In this document: piece after piece, positions 1 through 20,126 of the stretch
Layout of the letters: every line of letters begins with the position of its first letter
Numbering within the stretch: the stretch's first letter is position 1
Source: Deltaproteobacteria bacterium
GTDB lineage: Bacteria; Desulfobacterota; Binatia; UBA12015
Reading direction: 5' to 3'
Length of the DNA: 64,000 nucleotides
Assembly: GCA_016874715.1 (NCBI GenBank)
Contig: VGTK01000002.1
Coordinates: 42,811 to 106,810, forward strand
Made by a program: the position numbers and the translations under genes
The notes under the pieces: generated by a model
Told to the model about the DNA's origin: nothing
The model's input: only the letters and a program-made list of their open reading frames with translations
The model's database searches: none

Positions 1-1
1 C

Positions 2-256
2 ATCACGGTCTACGCCGACCGCTCGTTCACCTTCATCACCAAGACGCCGCCCGCGGCCGTCCTGCTGAAGAAGGCCGCCGGCCTCGAGAAGGGCTCGGGC
101 GAGCCGCGGCGCAAGATGGTGGGGAAAGTCACGAAGGAGCAGGTGCGCGACATCGCCAAGCTGAAGATGCCCGACCTCGCGGTGAACTCGCTCGAGGCCG
201 CGGAGCGTACGGTCGCTGGTACGGCGCGCAGCATCGGGCTCGAGGTGGTGGACTGA
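2..256 (+). CDS. rplK: 50S ribosomal protein L11, C-terminal part (cut by window edge)
   Basis: The window opens inside this gene; 84 C-terminal residues are visible. The frame reads from base 2 and carries the L11 C-terminal RNA-binding domain, with a [21 protein letters not shown] segment, a KVTKEQV helix and an ending close to [10 protein letters not shown]11 binds the GTPase-associated centre of 23S rRNA. The stop is one base before the rplA start codon, so the two genes are probably translationally coupled as in the classical L11 operon. The N-terminal domain and promoter lie outside the window. Confidence 0.97.
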   Translation: MTVYADRSFTFITKTPPAAVLLKKAAGLEKGSGEPRRKMVGKVTKEQVRDIAKLKMPDLAVNSLEAAERTVAGTARSIGLEVVD

Positions 257-257
257 C

Positions 258-962
258 ATGGCGAATTCGAGCAAGAGACACCGCACGGCGCTGGCCAAGG
301 TCGATCGCGAGAAGCGCTACTCCCTCGAGGAGGCGTTGCAGCTCGCGGTGGAGAGCGATCCCGCGAAGTTCGACGAGACCGTGGAGCTGGCCGTTCGCCT
401 CGGCGTCGACCCGCGCCAGGCGGATCAGAACGTCCGCGGCACGACGCAGCTCCCGCACGGCACCGGAAGGTCCGTGCGCGTTCTCGTCTTTGCGAAGGGC
501 GAGAAGGCCCGCGAGGCGCAGGAGGCAGGCGCGGACTTCGTCGGCGCCGACGACCTCGCCACCAAGATCACGGGTGAGGGCTGGCTCGACTTCGACAGCG
601 CGATCGCGACCCCCGATATGATGGGTGTGGTCGGCAAGCTCGGCAAGGTCCTGGGACCGCGCGGTCTGATGCCGAACCCAAAGGTCGGCACCGTGACCAT
701 GGACGTGGCCAAGGCGGTGCGCGAGATCAAGGCCGGCAAGGTGGAGTATCGCGTCGAGAAGGCCGGCATCGTTCACGTGCCGATCGGCAAGCGATCGTTC
801 GGCTTCGAGAAGCTCCTCGACAACGCGAATTCCGTCCTGAGCTCGCTGGTCCGTGCGAAGCCGTCCGCGGCCAAGGGCGTGTACCTCAGGTCCATCGCCG
901 TCTCGACGACCATGGGCCCCGGCATCAAGGTGGATCCGCTGACGACCAAGGTGGCGGCCTGA
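258..962 (+). CDS. rplA: 50S ribosomal protein L1
   Basis: 234 residues, the usual length for L1. The [16 protein letters not shown] block around residues 130-145 is diagnostic of the family. L1 binds the mobile stalk of 23S rRNA and, in many bacteria, represses its own mRNA. The ATG lies one base after the rplK stop. The 3' end is unusual: about 30 bp covering the last codons and the TGA is repeated immediately downstream (see the repeat entry), but the copy lies beyond the stop and does not change the protein. Confidence 0.98.
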   Translation: MANSSKRHRTALAKVDREKRYSLEEALQLAVESDPAKFDETVELAVRLGVDPRQADQNVRGTTQLPHGTGRSVRVLVFAKGEKAREAQEAGADFVGADDLATKITGEGWLDFDSAIATPDMMGVVGKLGKVLGPRGLMPNPKVGTVTMDVAKAVREIKAGKVEYRVEKAGIVHVPIGKRSFGFEKLLDNANSVLSSLVRAKPSAAKGVYLRSIAVSTTMGPGIKVDPLTTKVAA

Positions 963-1005
963 TCGCTGCCTGACCCCAAGGTGGCGGCCTGATCGCTGCC
1001 CGACC
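946..1005. repeat. 30-bp tandem duplication across the rplA stop codon
   Basis: Bases 946-975 and 976-1005 are two near-identical copies in tandem. The first 25 bases match exactly and the remainder differ at one position. The first copy holds the last codons and TGA of rplA; the second is untranslated spacer before rplJ. Replication slippage is the likely origin (inference). It lengthens the rplA-rplJ spacer, the region where L10 leader control acts in other bacteria. Confidence 0.9.
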
Positions 1006-1057
1006 CCGTCGTTGCGACGCGGTCGGCGTCGCGCGGGTGGATTCGGAGACAAGATCG

Positions 1058-1585
1058 GTGATCTCTCAAAGCAAAGCAGAAATCGTCGCGAGCCTTCGCC
1101 AGAGTCTCGACCGCGCTTCGGTCGCGGTGCTCGCCGAGCCACGCGGCCTCACGGTCTCTCAGGTCACCAAGCTTCGCACGAAGATCCGAAGCCTCGAGGG
1201 CGAGTACAAGATCGCCAAGAACACCCTCGCGATTCGCGCCGTCAACGAGACGCCGTTCGCTCCGCTGGCCGCTCTGCTCGAGGGGCCGACGGCGCTGGTG
1301 TTCGGCTACGGCGACCCGATCACCGTGCTCAAGGAGCTGGTCGAGTACTCCTCGCAGAACGTCGAGAAGCTCTCGATCAAGGGCGCCGTCCTCGACGGGC
1401 AGCTCTTCCAGCGCGACGACGTCGCCGCGCTGTCCAAGCTTGCGAGCAAGGATCAGCTGCGGGCTTCGCTGCTGGGCGTCCTCCTGGCGCCTGCGAGCAA
1501 GCTCGTCCGTATTCTCAACGAGCCCGGTGCGGGATTCGCCCGCCTGTTGGCGGCACGCGCCGAGAAGGGCGCGCCCGCGGACTGA
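1058..1585 (+). CDS. rplJ: 50S ribosomal protein L10
   Basis: L10 anchors L7/L12 dimers on the ribosome stalk. With a GTG at 1058 the protein is 175 residues, the family norm, beginning [10 protein letters not shown]; a GGAG stands about 9 bases upstream at 1045-1048. An in-frame GTG at 1037 would add seven residues but has no visible ribosome binding site, so I prefer 1058. The [19 protein letters not shown] and [11 protein letters not shown] segments are typical. It is followed after 71 bases by its partner rplL. Confidence 0.95.
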   Translation: MISQSKAEIVASLRQSLDRASVAVLAEPRGLTVSQVTKLRTKIRSLEGEYKIAKNTLAIRAVNETPFAPLAALLEGPTALVFGYGDPITVLKELVEYSSQNVEKLSIKGAVLDGQLFQRDDVAALSKLASKDQLRASLLGVLLAPASKLVRILNEPGAGFARLLAARAEKGAPAD

Positions 1586-1656
1586 TCCGCGCGCGATTCC
1601 GGCGACACGACGACGGGGCGGTTCCCACGACCCTGTCGAGTTCTGAGGAGAAAGCA

Positions 1657-2052
1657 ATGGCCATCACGGCAGAGAAGATGAACGAGATCATTGACACCCT
1701 CTCGGGGTTGACCATTCTGGAAGTGTCCCAGTTGGTCAAGTCGCTCGAGGAGAAGTGGGGAGTGTCGGCGGCGGCACCCGTGGCGGTGGCCGCAGTCGGT
1801 GCGGGCCCTGCGGCCGCTGGTGCGGCCCCGGCGGCGGAGAAGGACGAGTTCAACGTCATTCTCAAGGGGGCCGGCGACAAGAAGATCCAAGTCATCAAGG
1901 TCGTTCGCGAGCTCACGGGTCTCGGCCTGAAGGAGGCGAAGGACCTGGTCGACGGCGCGCCGAAGCCGGTCAAGGAAGGCGTGGCGAAGGCCGAGGCCGA
2001 GGACATGAAGAAGAAGCTCGAGGAGGCCGGCGGCACTGTCGAGCTGCAGTGA
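1657..2052 (+). CDS. rplL: 50S ribosomal protein L7/L12
   Basis: 131 residues. An N-terminal dimerisation helix pair (residues 1-33) is followed by an Ala/Val/Gly/Pro-rich hinge (about 38-60) and a C-terminal domain with the [20 protein letters not shown] helix that recruits translation factors. It binds L10 in several copies to form the stalk. GAGGAG lies 7 bases before the ATG. A hairpin and then a rho-independent terminator follow the stop, so transcript levels probably drop between rplL and rpoB. Confidence 0.98.
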   Translation: MAITAEKMNEIIDTLSGLTILEVSQLVKSLEEKWGVSAAAPVAVAAVGAGPAAAGAAPAAEKDEFNVILKGAGDKKIQVIKVVRELTGLGLKEAKDLVDGAPKPVKEGVAKAEAEDMKKKLEEAGGTVELQ

Positions 2053-2057
2053 TTCCA

Positions 2058-2139
2058 GCGCGCCGACTGGCGCGCAGCACATTTCAGGTTCCGGAAAAAG
2101 GATGGCACGAGGCCTAACAGGTCTCGTGCGCCTTTTTTC
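2058..2139 (+). terminator. rplL-rpoB intergenic hairpin plus rho-independent terminator/attenuator
   Basis: Two hairpins are present. The first (2058-2075) has a perfect 7-bp stem GCGCGCC/GGCGCGC with a 4-base loop. The second (2105-2129) has a 10-bp stem with one G-U pair and a 5-base loop, followed by CGCC and a run of six T (2133-2138). That is a canonical intrinsic terminator. As rpoB starts 146 bases downstream with no strong promoter in view, partial read-through (attenuation) between stalk proteins and RNA polymerase is the likely role. Confidence 0.88.
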
Positions 2140-2212
2140 TCTGGGGGCGCGGCGAACGGCCAGCACTGCATCGGCCGCCGAAGCTCGGAAGTCGAGAAGC
2201 TTCTAGTCGCGA

Positions 2213-2233
2213 GCAGCACTTTCGCGGTGCTGC
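2213..2233 (+). promoter_or_regulatory. Hairpin in the rpoB leader
   Basis: GCAGCAC at 2213-2219 pairs perfectly with GTGCTGC at 2227-2233 around a 7-base loop, 52 bases before the rpoB ATG. There is no T-run, so it is not a terminator. RNase processing or leader structure are possible roles (inference only). Confidence 0.45.
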
Positions 2234-2284
2234 GAAGTCCTTCGTTGCGCACGGGTCGTACGCAACGAGGACGAAGGAGAACGA

Positions 2285-6415
<4,131 letters not shown>

Positions 6416-6486
6416 CGCCAACGAACTGAGACGGCGGCAGGCGTCGTCCCGCGGGACGTCCAGCCGCCGGCGAGGGTGAACGAGAG

Positions 6487-10700
<4,214 letters not shown>

Positions 10701-10704
<4 letters not shown>

Positions 10705-10729
10705 CAGTCAACCTGTAGTCCCCTACAAC
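10701..10729 (+). promoter_or_regulatory. Candidate sigma-70 promoter for rpsL-rpsG-fusA-tuf
   Basis: A perfect TTGACA (10701-10706) is separated by exactly 17 bases from TACAAC (10724-10729), which matches the -10 consensus at 4 of 6 positions. The -35 box includes the rpoC stop codon. The rpsL ATG is 168 bases downstream. This is the best promoter-like sequence in the ribosomal block and fits separate transcription of the str operon. Transcription start is not determined. Confidence 0.65.
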
Positions 10730-10734
10730 GCGAC

Positions 10735-10896
10735 GCTTTAGCGATTTTCTCGCCCATGCTCGTGGGCGCCGGTGGAGTTGTCGGCGCTGTCCGGGGCGTT
10801 GGGAGGGGGCAGTCACGAGATCGAGAGAGGCTCCCGTCCCGGGGGTTTCCCCCGCTCTGACGGCGGGCAGAACGTACAGATCTGCAGAGAGAACCG
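10735..10896 (+). promoter_or_regulatory. rpsL leader with two hairpins
   Basis: Downstream of the candidate promoter there are two stems: CGCCCA/TGGGCG (10751-10768, 6-base loop) and CGGGGG/CCCCCG with a TTT loop (10840-10854). Neither is followed by a T-run. They could fold in the 5' untranslated region of the str transcript; a role in control is inference. Confidence 0.4.
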
Positions 10897-11268
10897 ATGC
10901 CGACGATCAATCAGCTGGTGAGCAACGGGCGGGAGAAGCAGCGCCGCAAGATGGCGACGCCTGCGCTCCAGAAGTCGCCCCAGAAGCGTGGCGTGTGCAC
11001 CCGCGTCTACACGTCGACCCCGAAGAAGCCGAACTCGGCGCTCCGCAAGGTCGCTCGCGTGAAGCTGACCAACGGGATCGAGGTCACCTCGTACATCCCC
11101 GGGATCGGTCACAATCTGCAGGAGCACTCGGTGGTTCTGATCCGTGGTGGCCGCGTCAAGGATCTCCCCGGCGTGCGCTACCACATCATCCGCGGAACGC
11201 TCGACGCCGTCGGTGTTCAGGATCGCAAGCGGGGCCGTTCCAAGTACGGCGCGAAGCGACCCAAGTAA
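10897..11268 (+). CDS. rpsL: 30S ribosomal protein S12
   Basis: 123 residues, full length. S12 sits at the decoding centre. The [13 protein letters not shown] and [12 protein letters not shown] loops are intact, with lysines at the two positions whose mutation classically gives streptomycin resistance; the sequence is therefore the sensitive type by prediction. It is first gene of the str operon here, preceded by a leader and candidate promoter. GAGAGA stands upstream of the ATG. Confidence 0.98.
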   Translation: MPTINQLVSNGREKQRRKMATPALQKSPQKRGVCTRVYTSTPKKPNSALRKVARVKLTNGIEVTSYIPGIGHNLQEHSVVLIRGGRVKDLPGVRYHIIRGTLDAVGVQDRKRGRSKYGAKRPK

Positions 11269-11384
11269 GCGTCGAGGGAGCAGCCAACCGTACAGGGCAG
11301 GGTAGCCTCGGCAGTCGCCGTTCGATGCCGTCAGCCCCCACAACCGAGTCCGCTGCACCCTCTGGCGGCGGGACATGAAGCTGA

Positions 11385-11861
<477 letters not shown>

Positions 11862-11903
11862 TCAGGGCAGACCGCTGCGCTGAAGATCAAGGCGAACCCT
11901 CCC

Positions 11904-13982
11904 ATGCCACGTCAAGCCCCGCTCGAGAAAACGCGCAACATCGGCATCATGGCCCACATCGATGCCGGCAAGACCACGACCACCGAGCGCATCCTCTTCT
12001 ACACCGGCATCAACTACAAGATCGGTGAGGTCCACGAAGGCACGGCGACGATGGACTGGATGGCCCAGGAGCAGGAGCGGGGCATCACGATCACGTCGGC
12101 GGCGACCACCTGCAACTGGGACGATCACCGGATCAACATCATCGACACTCCGGGGCACGTCGACTTCACGATGGAGGTGGAGCGGTCGCTGCGCGTTCTC
12201 GACGGCGCCGTGGCGCTGTTCGACTCCGTGGCCGGCGTCGAGCCGCAGTCGGAGACGGTGTGGCGCCAGGCCGACAAGTACGGCGTCCCGCGCATCTCGT
12301 TCGTCAACAAGATGGACCGCGTCGGCGCGAACTTCGAGCGCAGCGTCGACATGATGAAGGACCGTCTGCGCGCGAACGCGATTCCCCTCCACCTGCCGAT
12401 CGGCAGCGAGGAGAACTTCCGCGGCTCGATCGACCTGGTGACGATGCAGGCGCTGATCTGGGACGACGACAGCCTGGGCGCCAACTTCACCGCTGTCGCC
12501 ATCCCGGCCGACCTGGCCGACGACGCTGCGGCGGCGCGGGACAAGCTCCTCGAGGCCGCGGCCGAGTTCGACGAGGTCCTGATGGAGAAGTACCTCGAGG
12601 GCAGGGACGTCACCCCGGCCGAGCTCAAGGCGGCCATCCGCAAGGGGACGCTCGAGTCCAAGGTCGTCCCCGTGCTCTGCGGCAGCGCGTTCAAGAACAA
12701 GGGCGTGCAGCCGTTGCTCGACGCCGTCGTCGACTACCTGCCTTCGCCGCTCGACAAGCCGCCGGTTCAGGGCGTCGATTCGAACGGCAAGGAAGACACG
12801 CGCAAGGCTGCGGACAACGCTCCGTTCAGCGCGCTCGCGTTCAAGATCATGACCGACCCGTTCGTCGGGGCGCTCACGTTCTTCCGCGTCTACTCCGGGA
12901 CGATGGAGTCGGGCTCGCACGTCCTGAACTCGACGCGCAACAAGAAGGAGCGCATCGGCCGCCTGCTCAAGATGCACGCGAACAAGCGCGAGGAGATCAA
13001 GGACGTCTGCGCCGGCGACATCGCCGCCGCCGTCGGCCTCCGCGATACGCGTACGGGCGACACGCTCTGCGCCGACAACGCTCCCATCGTCCTCGAGTCG
13101 ATCGATTTCCCGGATCCGGTGATCGACATCGCGATCGAGCCCAAGACGAAGGCCGATCAGGAGAAGCTCGGTACGTCGCTCGCGAAGCTCGCCACCGAGG
13201 ACCCATCGTTCCGCGTGCGGACGGACAAGGAAACCGGACAGACGATCATCGCCGGCATGGGCGAGCTCCACCTCGAGATCATCGTCGACCGCTTGCTGCG
13301 CGAGTTCAAGGTCGACGCCAACGTCGGCAAGCCGCAGGTCGCGTATCGCGAGACGATCCGCAAGAAGGTGGAGAACGAGCACAAGTTCGTTCGCCAGACC
13401 GGCGGTCGCGGTCAGTACGGCCACGTGCTCCTTCGGGTCGAGCCCCTTCCTCCGGGCGGCGGCTTCGAGTTCAAGGACGAGGTGAAGGGCGGTACCGTAC
13501 CGCGCGAGTACATCCCGGCCGTCGAGAAGGGCGTCAAGGAAGCTCTCGAGTCCGGAGTGATGGCCGGCTACCCGGTCGTCGACATCCGCGTCGCCCTGTA
13601 CGACGGCTCGTATCACGAGGTCGACTCGTCCGAGATGGCGTTCAAGATCGCCGGCTCGATCTGCTTCAAGGATGCGTGCCAGAAGGCGTCGCCGGTCATT
13701 CTCGAGCCGATCATGGCGGTCGAGGTCGTCGTTCCCGAGGACTTCATGGGCGACGTCATCGGCAACCTGAGCGGCCGTCGGGGCAAGATCCAGGGCATGG
13801 AGCCGCGCGGCGGCGCGCAGGTGATTAGTTCGGAGGTCCCGCTCAAGGAGATGTTCGGCTACGCGACCGAGCTCCGCTCCATGACCCAGGGACGCGCCAC
13901 GTACACCATGCAGTTCGCGCACTACGAGCCGGTTCCGGCGGCGATCTCCCAGGAGATCACCGCCAAGGCCGTCGGGGCCTAG
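11904..13982 (+). CDS. fusA: Elongation factor G
   Basis: 692 residues. This GTPase drives ribosome translocation and, with recycling factor, subunit splitting. G1 is [12 protein letters not shown] (residues 17-28), the switch segment is [12 protein letters not shown]3 is DTPGHVDF and G4 is NKMDR. Domains II-V follow, with a [14 protein letters not shown] stretch and a GRR(G)[13 protein letters not shown] C-terminal segment. It sits between rpsG (42-base gap) and tuf (66-base gap), the usual str-operon order. Confidence 0.98.
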   Translation: MPRQAPLEKTRNIGIMAHIDAGKTTTTERILFYTGINYKIGEVHEGTATMDWMAQEQERGITITSAATTCNWDDHRINIIDTPGHVDFTMEVERSLRVLDGAVALFDSVAGVEPQSETVWRQADKYGVPRISFVNKMDRVGANFERSVDMMKDRLRANAIPLHLPIGSEENFRGSIDLVTMQALIWDDDSLGANFTAVAIPADLADDAAAARDKLLEAAAEFDEVLMEKYLEGRDVTPAELKAAIRKGTLESKVVPVLCGSAFKNKGVQPLLDAVVDYLPSPLDKPPVQGVDSNGKEDTRKAADNAPFSALAFKIMTDPFVGALTFFRVYSGTMESGSHVLNSTRNKKERIGRLLKMHANKREEIKDVCAGDIAAAVGLRDTRTGDTLCADNAPIVLESIDFPDPVIDIAIEPKTKADQEKLGTSLAKLATEDPSFRVRTDKETGQTIIAGMGELHLEIIVDRLLREFKVDANVGKPQVAYRETIRKKVENEHKFVRQTGGRGQYGHVLLRVEPLPPGGGFEFKDEVKGGTVPREYIPAVEKGVKEALESGVMAGYPVVDIRVALYDGSYHEVDSSEMAFKIAGSICFKDACQKASPVILEPIMAVEVVVPEDFMGDVIGNLSGRRGKIQGMEPRGGAQVISSEVPLKEMFGYATELRSMTQGRATYTMQFAHYEPVPAAISQEITAKAVGA

Positions 13983-14048
13983 TCAGACAGCAATCGATCG
14001 AAGGAGGATCGCCGGGAACAGCCCCGGCGAACACTGGGAGAGGCAGCA

Positions 14049-15239
<1,191 letters not shown>

Positions 15240-15282
15240 CCGTTCGAGAAGTCGGGTTCGGCGGGACCGAGCCACCAAGCGA

Positions 15283-15351
15283 GTCGCTCGGGCTTCGCCC
15301 CAGCGACGAGGTCCATCGGAGGAGCGGAGCCGGAGTGCTTTGCACTCCGGC
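15283..15351 (+). promoter_or_regulatory. Two strong hairpins in the tuf-rpsJ spacer (possible S10 leader)
   Basis: Hairpin A (15283-15307) pairs GTCGCT with AGCGAC, then after one mismatch GGGC with GCCC around TTC. Hairpin B (15329-15351) has a perfect 10-bp stem GCCGGAGTGC/GCACTCCGGC with a TTT loop, 26 bases before the rpsJ ATG. No T-run follows, so intrinsic termination is unlikely. In E. coli a leader at this position mediates L4 control; whether this one does so is unknown. The layout, a GGCTTCGCC hairpin followed by a long-stem hairpin, resembles the repeat found before rpsK. Confidence 0.6.
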
Positions 15352-15377
15352 GAGCGCCGCACGGGGACGAAATTGAA

Positions 15378-15686
<309 letters not shown>

Positions 15687-15751
15687 TGTCGAGATCAAGC
15701 TCCAGTAGTTCTGGTTGGTAACGATGCGATCACGCGGAACAGAGGTGGTTC

Positions 15752-16435
15752 ATGGCAACCGTTGAGGGCGCGGCGCAGGTCGGCTCCGTCCCGGCGCGGA
15801 AGAAACTCGGCCTGCTGGGCAGGAAGCTCGGCATGACGCAGCTGCTGCTGCCGACCGGCCGCTCGGTTCCGGTGACGGTCATCGAGGCGGGGCCGTGCGT
15901 CGTCGTGCAGCGCAAGACGCCGGATCGAGACGGCTACACCGCGGTCCAGCTGGGCTTCGCGGCCTCGAAGCCGCACCGCGAGACGAAGGCTGCCGTCGGG
16001 CACGCCGGGAAGGCAGGCCAGGGAACCTTCTCGCTGCTCCGCGAGTTCCAGGGCGGCGAGCAGCTCGAAGTCGGCGCGACGCTGACCGTGGGAGACCTGT
16101 TCAAGGACGGTGACCTGGTCAACGTGACCGGCACGACCAAGGGCCGAGGCTACACCGGGGTCATCAAGCGCCACGGGTTCTCGGGCTTCCCGGGGTCGCA
16201 CGGTACGCACGAGTACTTCCGCCACGGTGGCTCGATCGGCAACCGTTCGTACCCGGGGCGCGTGTTCAAGGGCAAGCGCATGGCCGGCCGCTACGGCAGC
16301 GACCGCGTGACGACCCGCAACCTCCCGGTGGTGCAGATCCGTTCGGACAAGAACCTGATTCTCGTCCGCGGCGCCGTCCCCGGCTCCCGGGGAGGTTACG
16401 TCATCGTCCGTCCGGTCGGAGGAGTCGAGCAGTGA
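15752..16435 (+). CDS. rplC: 50S ribosomal protein L3
   Basis: 227 residues, about 15-20 longer than many homologues because residues 1-18 precede the usual GLLGRKLGMTQ start. L3 initiates 50S assembly near the peptidyl-transferase centre. The GGSIGNRSYPGRVFKGKRMAG loop region is intact. Since the ATG at 15752 is the only good start before the conserved segment, I keep the extension. The TGA overlaps the rplD GTG. Confidence 0.97.
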   Translation: MATVEGAAQVGSVPARKKLGLLGRKLGMTQLLLPTGRSVPVTVIEAGPCVVVQRKTPDRDGYTAVQLGFAASKPHRETKAAVGHAGKAGQGTFSLLREFQGGEQLEVGATLTVGDLFKDGDLVNVTGTTKGRGYTGVIKRHGFSGFPGSHGTHEYFRHGGSIGNRSYPGRVFKGKRMAGRYGSDRVTTRNLPVVQIRSDKNLILVRGAVPGSRGGYVIVRPVGGVEQ

Positions 16436-17073
16436 GCGAGTCCACCACCGAGATTCGTGCATCGCTGCGCGCCGCCGACGGCGGCAGCAAGGGCGACATC
16501 ACGCTGCCGGGCCTGTTCGGCGAGAAGCCGCGTGACCACCTCGTATACGAGGTGGTCCACATGCAGCAGGCGAGCCGCCGGGCGGGTACGCACGCGACCA
16601 AGACACGCGCGTTCGTGTCCGGCGGCGGCGCGAAGCCGTGGCGCCAGAAGGGCACCGGTCGTGCGCGCTCGGGCAGCAACCGCTCGCCGATCTGGGCGGG
16701 CGGCGCGACGGTGTTCGGGCCCCAGCCGCGCGACTACGGCTATCGGGTTCCTGCAAAGGCTCGCCGGGTGGCGCTCCGCTCCGTGCTTGCGGACCGTCAG
16801 CGCAGCGGGGCGCTCACCGTCGTCGATCGCATCGAGCTGGCGGAGGCCAAGACCAAGCGCGTCGTCGAGATGCTGGGAGCTCTCGGGCTCACCGGCAGCG
16901 TGCTGATCGTCAGCAGGGACGAGAACGTCGCACTCGAGCGCGCTGCGCGGAACCTCAAGTCCGTCAAGGTGCTGCGCTCGGCCGGCGTCAACGTCTACGA
17001 CGTGCTCAAGCACCAGCACGTTCTCCTGACGCAGGACGCGGTGCAGGCGCTCGCCGAGAGGCTCGAGAAATGA
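16432..17073 (+). CDS. rplD: 50S ribosomal protein L4
   Basis: 213 residues, with the typical long loop rich in Arg/Gly ([25 protein letters not shown] region, about residues 57-85) that reaches the exit tunnel. In E. coli L4 also represses the S10 operon. The GTG start overlaps the rplC stop (GTGA), and the stop overlaps the rplW ATG (ATGA), so the three genes are translationally coupled. Confidence 0.97.
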   Translation: MSESTTEIRASLRAADGGSKGDITLPGLFGEKPRDHLVYEVVHMQQASRRAGTHATKTRAFVSGGGAKPWRQKGTGRARSGSNRSPIWAGGATVFGPQPRDYGYRVPAKARRVALRSVLADRQRSGALTVVDRIELAEAKTKRVVEMLGALGLTGSVLIVSRDENVALERAARNLKSVKVLRSAGVNVYDVLKHQHVLLTQDAVQALAERLEK

Positions 17074-17360
17074 AGCACTACTCCGAGATCATCCGCTCGC
17101 CGCTCATCACCGAGAAGGGCACGCTGGTCAACGAGCAGGCCAACCAGGTCCTGTTCCGTGTGGTGCGTGACGCCAACAAGGTCGAGATTCAGCGCGCGGT
17201 CGAGCAGTTCTTCAACGTCAAGGTCGTCAAGGTTCGGACGGTGAACGTTCTCGGCAAGACGCGCCGCGTGGGCCGGTCGATGGGTCGCCGCTCCGACTGG
17301 AAGAAGGCGTATGTGACGCTCGCCGAAGGGCAGCGCATCGACTTCTTCGAGGGGGCGTGA
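17070..17360 (+). CDS. rplW: 50S ribosomal protein L23
   Basis: 96 residues, standard. It begins [18 protein letters not shown] and has the [19 protein letters not shown] basic loop. L23 lies at the tunnel exit and docks trigger factor and SRP. The ATG overlaps the rplD stop. Confidence 0.97.
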   Translation: MKHYSEIIRSPLITEKGTLVNEQANQVLFRVVRDANKVEIQRAVEQFFNVKVVKVRTVNVLGKTRRVGRSMGRRSDWKKAYVTLAEGQRIDFFEGA

Positions 17361-18187
17361 TGCGCAGCGCGGGTTACTTCAAGCCGACCTCTCCCGGTCG
17401 GCGCTTCCAGACCGGTCGCGATCTCGGAGCGGTTTCGTCGGCCAAGCCTCCCAAGGCGCTCACCGGCCCGCTGCACTCGACCGGTGGCCGCAACAACAAC
17501 GGCCGCGTCACCACGCGCTACCGTGGCGGCGGCCACAAGCGGCGGTTCCGCCTGGTCGACTTCCGTCGTGACAAGCTGACGGTGCCGGCCAAGGTGGCGT
17601 CGATCGACTACGATCCGAACCGCTCGGCACACCTCGCACTCCTGAACTACGCGGACGGCGAGAAGCGCTACATCCTGGCACCGATCGGTCTGCAGGTCGG
17701 AGACACGGTGGTCGCCGGACCCGGAGCCGACATCAAGCCCGGCAACTCGCTGCAGCTCAAGGACATCCCGCTCGGCACGACGATCCACAACATCGAGCTC
17801 ACCGAGGGCCGTGGCGGACAGCTCGTCCGCAGCGCGGGCACCGCGGCGCAGCTGATGGCGAAGGAAGGCGACTACGCGCAGGTGAAGCTGCCCTCGGGGG
17901 AGCAACGGCGGGTGCGGATGGTGTGCTACGCCACCATCGGGCAGGTCGGCAACATCGCCCACGAGAACACGTCGCTCGGCAAGGCAGGCCGTACGCGCTG
18001 GCTGGGCCGCCGCCCGCACGTTCGCGGCATGGCCATGAACCCGGTCGACCACCCGCACGGTGGCGGCGAGGGCCGTTCCAAGGGCAACCACCCGACGTCC
18101 CCCTGGGGAACGCCCACCAAGGGATACAAGACGCGCCGCAACAAGCGCACGACGAAGCTGATCGTGCAGCGACGGAAGAAGAAGTGA
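17360..18187 (+). CDS. rplB: 50S ribosomal protein L2
   Basis: 275 residues. L2 is essential for subunit association and peptidyl transfer. [11 protein letters not shown] is near the N-terminus, and the C-terminal [16 protein letters not shown] segment carries the conserved histidine. I use the ATG at 17360, which shares one base with the rplW stop and has GAGGGGG upstream; a GTG three bases earlier would add one residue. Confidence 0.97.
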   Translation: MRSAGYFKPTSPGRRFQTGRDLGAVSSAKPPKALTGPLHSTGGRNNNGRVTTRYRGGGHKRRFRLVDFRRDKLTVPAKVASIDYDPNRSAHLALLNYADGEKRYILAPIGLQVGDTVVAGPGADIKPGNSLQLKDIPLGTTIHNIELTEGRGGQLVRSAGTAAQLMAKEGDYAQVKLPSGEQRRVRMVCYATIGQVGNIAHENTSLGKAGRTRWLGRRPHVRGMAMNPVDHPHGGGEGRSKGNHPTSPWGTPTKGYKTRRNKRTTKLIVQRRKKK

Positions 18188-18198
18188 GGAGCGCCTAG

Positions 18199-18492
18199 AT
18201 GCCGCGTTCGGTCAAGAAGGGACCCTTCGTCGACGACCACCTCGTCAAGAAGGTCGATGCGATGAACTCCAGCGGCGAGAAGCGCGTCATCCGGACGTGG
18301 TCGCGACGCTCGACGATCGTCCCCGACATGCTCGGTCACACGATCGCGGTCCACAACGGGCGCAAATTCATCCCCATGTTCGTCACCGAGAACATGGTGG
18401 GTCACAAGCTGGGCGAGTTCGCCCCCACGCGCACCTTCCACGGCCATTCGGGAGACCGAAAGTCCGACACGAAGGCCGCAGTCAAGCGCTGA
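18199..18492 (+). CDS. rpsS: 30S ribosomal protein S19
   Basis: 97 residues. The [19 protein letters not shown] start, [22 protein letters not shown] and the [14 protein letters not shown] ending are diagnostic. It binds 16S rRNA with S13 in the head. GAGGAGC precedes the ATG, 11 bases after rplB. Confidence 0.98.
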   Translation: MPRSVKKGPFVDDHLVKKVDAMNSSGEKRVIRTWSRRSTIVPDMLGHTIAVHNGRKFIPMFVTENMVGHKLGEFAPTRTFHGHSGDRKSDTKAAVKR

Positions 18493-18499
18493 GGCAACG

Positions 18500-18832
18500 A
18501 TGGAAGTCCGAGCGAGAACCCGCTACATCCGGATCGCGCCACGCAAGGCACGGCTGGTCGTCGACCTCATCCGTGGCCGCAAGGTTGGTGAGGCGCTGTC
18601 CGTTCTGGACTTCACGCCGAAGAAGGCGGCCAGGCTCATCGCCAAGACGCTGCGCTCGGCCGTCGCCAACGCCGAGAACACCCAGAACGTGGATGTCGAC
18701 CAGCTCTACGTGAAGAAGGCCTACGTGGACGAGGGCCCGACCCAGAAGCGCACGCTGCCGCGTGCCCAGGGCCGCGCCACCCGGATCTTGAAGCGCACCA
18801 GTCACGTCACCGTCGTGGTCGACGAGCGGTAG
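18500..18832 (+). CDS. rplV: 50S ribosomal protein L22
   Basis: 110 residues. [21 protein letters not shown] and the [17 protein letters not shown] beta-hairpin are present; the hairpin lines the exit tunnel and is a known macrolide-resistance site in other bacteria. The stop is 7 bases before rpsC. Confidence 0.98.
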   Translation: MEVRARTRYIRIAPRKARLVVDLIRGRKVGEALSVLDFTPKKAARLIAKTLRSAVANAENTQNVDVDQLYVKKAYVDEGPTQKRTLPRAQGRATRILKRTSHVTVVVDER

Positions 18833-18839
18833 GAAGCAA

Positions 18840-19502
18840 ATGGGACACAAGACTCACCCGAAGGGGTTCCGCGTCGGCGTCATCGAGACCTGGGAGTCTC
18901 GCTGGTTCGCGAAGCGCGATTACGCCGAGCTGCTGCACGAGGACATCCGGGTGCGGCGCTTCCTGAAGAAGCGGCTGTATCACGCTGGAATCTCGAAGAT
19001 CGAGATCGAACGCGCGGCCAACAAGGCCAAGGTGAACATCCACACTGCCCGCCCCGGCATCGTGATCGGCAAGAAGGGCGCCGAGATCGAGAAGCTGAAG
19101 GCCGAGCTGAACAAGCTCATGGGCAAGGAGACCTACATCAACATCATCGAGGTGCGCCGGCCCGACATCGACGCGCAGCTCGTCGCCGAGAACGTTGGCC
19201 TGCAGCTCGAGCGCCGCGTCGCGTTCCGGCGCGCGATGAAAGAGGCGGTTGCGCGCGCCATGCGCATGGGCGCCCAGGGCGTCCGCATCCAGTGCTCGGG
19301 CCGCCTCGGCGGTGCCGAGATCGCGCGTCGCGAGTGGTACCGTGAAGGTCGCGTCCCCCTGCACACGCTGCGCGCCGACATCAGCTACGGCTTCGCCGAG
19401 GCCAAGACCACCTACGGGGTGATCGGCATCAAGGCGTGGGTGATGCGTGGTGACGTGCTCTCGCGCGAGGAGGAGCAGCAGCGTCAGGCCGTCGGGGCCT
19501 GA
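18840..19502 (+). CDS. rpsC: 30S ribosomal protein S3
   Basis: 220 residues. It begins [15 protein letters not shown]. The KH domain has [15 protein letters not shown], and [37 protein letters not shown] segments mark the C-terminal half. S3 helps form the mRNA entry helicase. It ends with QAVGA, a 3' end shared almost base for base with fusA, probably by chance. Confidence 0.98.
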   Translation: MGHKTHPKGFRVGVIETWESRWFAKRDYAELLHEDIRVRRFLKKRLYHAGISKIEIERAANKAKVNIHTARPGIVIGKKGAEIEKLKAELNKLMGKETYINIIEVRRPDIDAQLVAENVGLQLERRVAFRRAMKEAVARAMRMGAQGVRIQCSGRLGGAEIARREWYREGRVPLHTLRADISYGFAEAKTTYGVIGIKAWVMRGDVLSREEEQQRQAVGA

Positions 19503-19517
19503 GGCGAGGCAGAGGTC

Positions 19518-19934
19518 ATGCTATCCCCGAAGCGAGTCAAATTCAGGAAGCAGCACAAGAGCCGCAACCCTGGTACCGCGTACCGTGGTGCGACGCTGGC
19601 CTTCGGCGACTACGGCTTGAAGGCGATGGACCGCGGCTGGCTGACCGCCAGGCAGCTCGAGGCCGCGCGTATCGCGCTCACGCGCCACATCAAGCGTGGC
19701 GGTCGCGTCTGGATCCGCGTGTTCCCCGACAAGCCGATCACCAAGAAGCCCGCCGAGACCCGCATGGGCAAGGGCAAGGGCTCGCCGGAGCTCTGGGTGT
19801 GCGTCATCAAGCCGGGCCGGATGATCTTCGAGATGGAGGGTGTCGACCGTGCGGTGGCTAAGGAGGCGTTCCGCCTCGCCGCACACAAGATGGCCATCCC
19901 GACTCAGTTCGTGGAGCGACACCATGCGGCTTAG
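19518..19934 (+). CDS. rplP: 50S ribosomal protein L16
   Basis: 138 residues, beginning [15 protein letters not shown]16 organises the A-site region of 23S rRNA. The [27 protein letters not shown] block carries the arginine that is a hydroxylation site in some bacteria. The last 11 bases overlap the start of rpmC, an unusually long overlap for this operon. Confidence 0.98.
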   Translation: MLSPKRVKFRKQHKSRNPGTAYRGATLAFGDYGLKAMDRGWLTARQLEAARIALTRHIKRGGRVWIRVFPDKPITKKPAETRMGKGKGSPELWVCVIKPGRMIFEMEGVDRAVAKEAFRLAAHKMAIPTQFVERHHAA

Positions 19935-20124
19935 AGAGCTTCGCGAACTCGGTGCAGAGGAACTCGCGCAGAAGGAGCGCGACTTCCGTGAGGAGATGTT
20001 CCGTCTCCGCCTGCGCGGCGCGACCGGACAGATCGAGAACAAGATGAAGGCGCGGCTGGTGCGCCGCGACCTCGCTCGCGTGCTGACCCTTCAGCGCGAG
20101 CGTGCGACGGGAGCGAGGCGCTAG
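19924..20124 (+). CDS. rpmC: 50S ribosomal protein L29
   Basis: 66 residues, two-helix protein [20 protein letters not shown] with the [14 protein letters not shown] hairpin. It sits near L23 at the tunnel exit. The ATG lies inside the rplP C-terminus (11-base overlap), implying coupling. Confidence 0.95.
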   Translation: MRLRELRELGAEELAQKERDFREEMFRLRLRGATGQIENKMKARLVRRDLARVLTLQRERATGARR

Positions 20125-20126
20125 AC

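Noticed and set aside
19480..19502. Shared 3' sequence of fusA and rpsC (GGCCGTCGGGGCCT)
   Set aside because: Both encode a short AVGA end in a GC-rich genome; chance or codon preference is enough.
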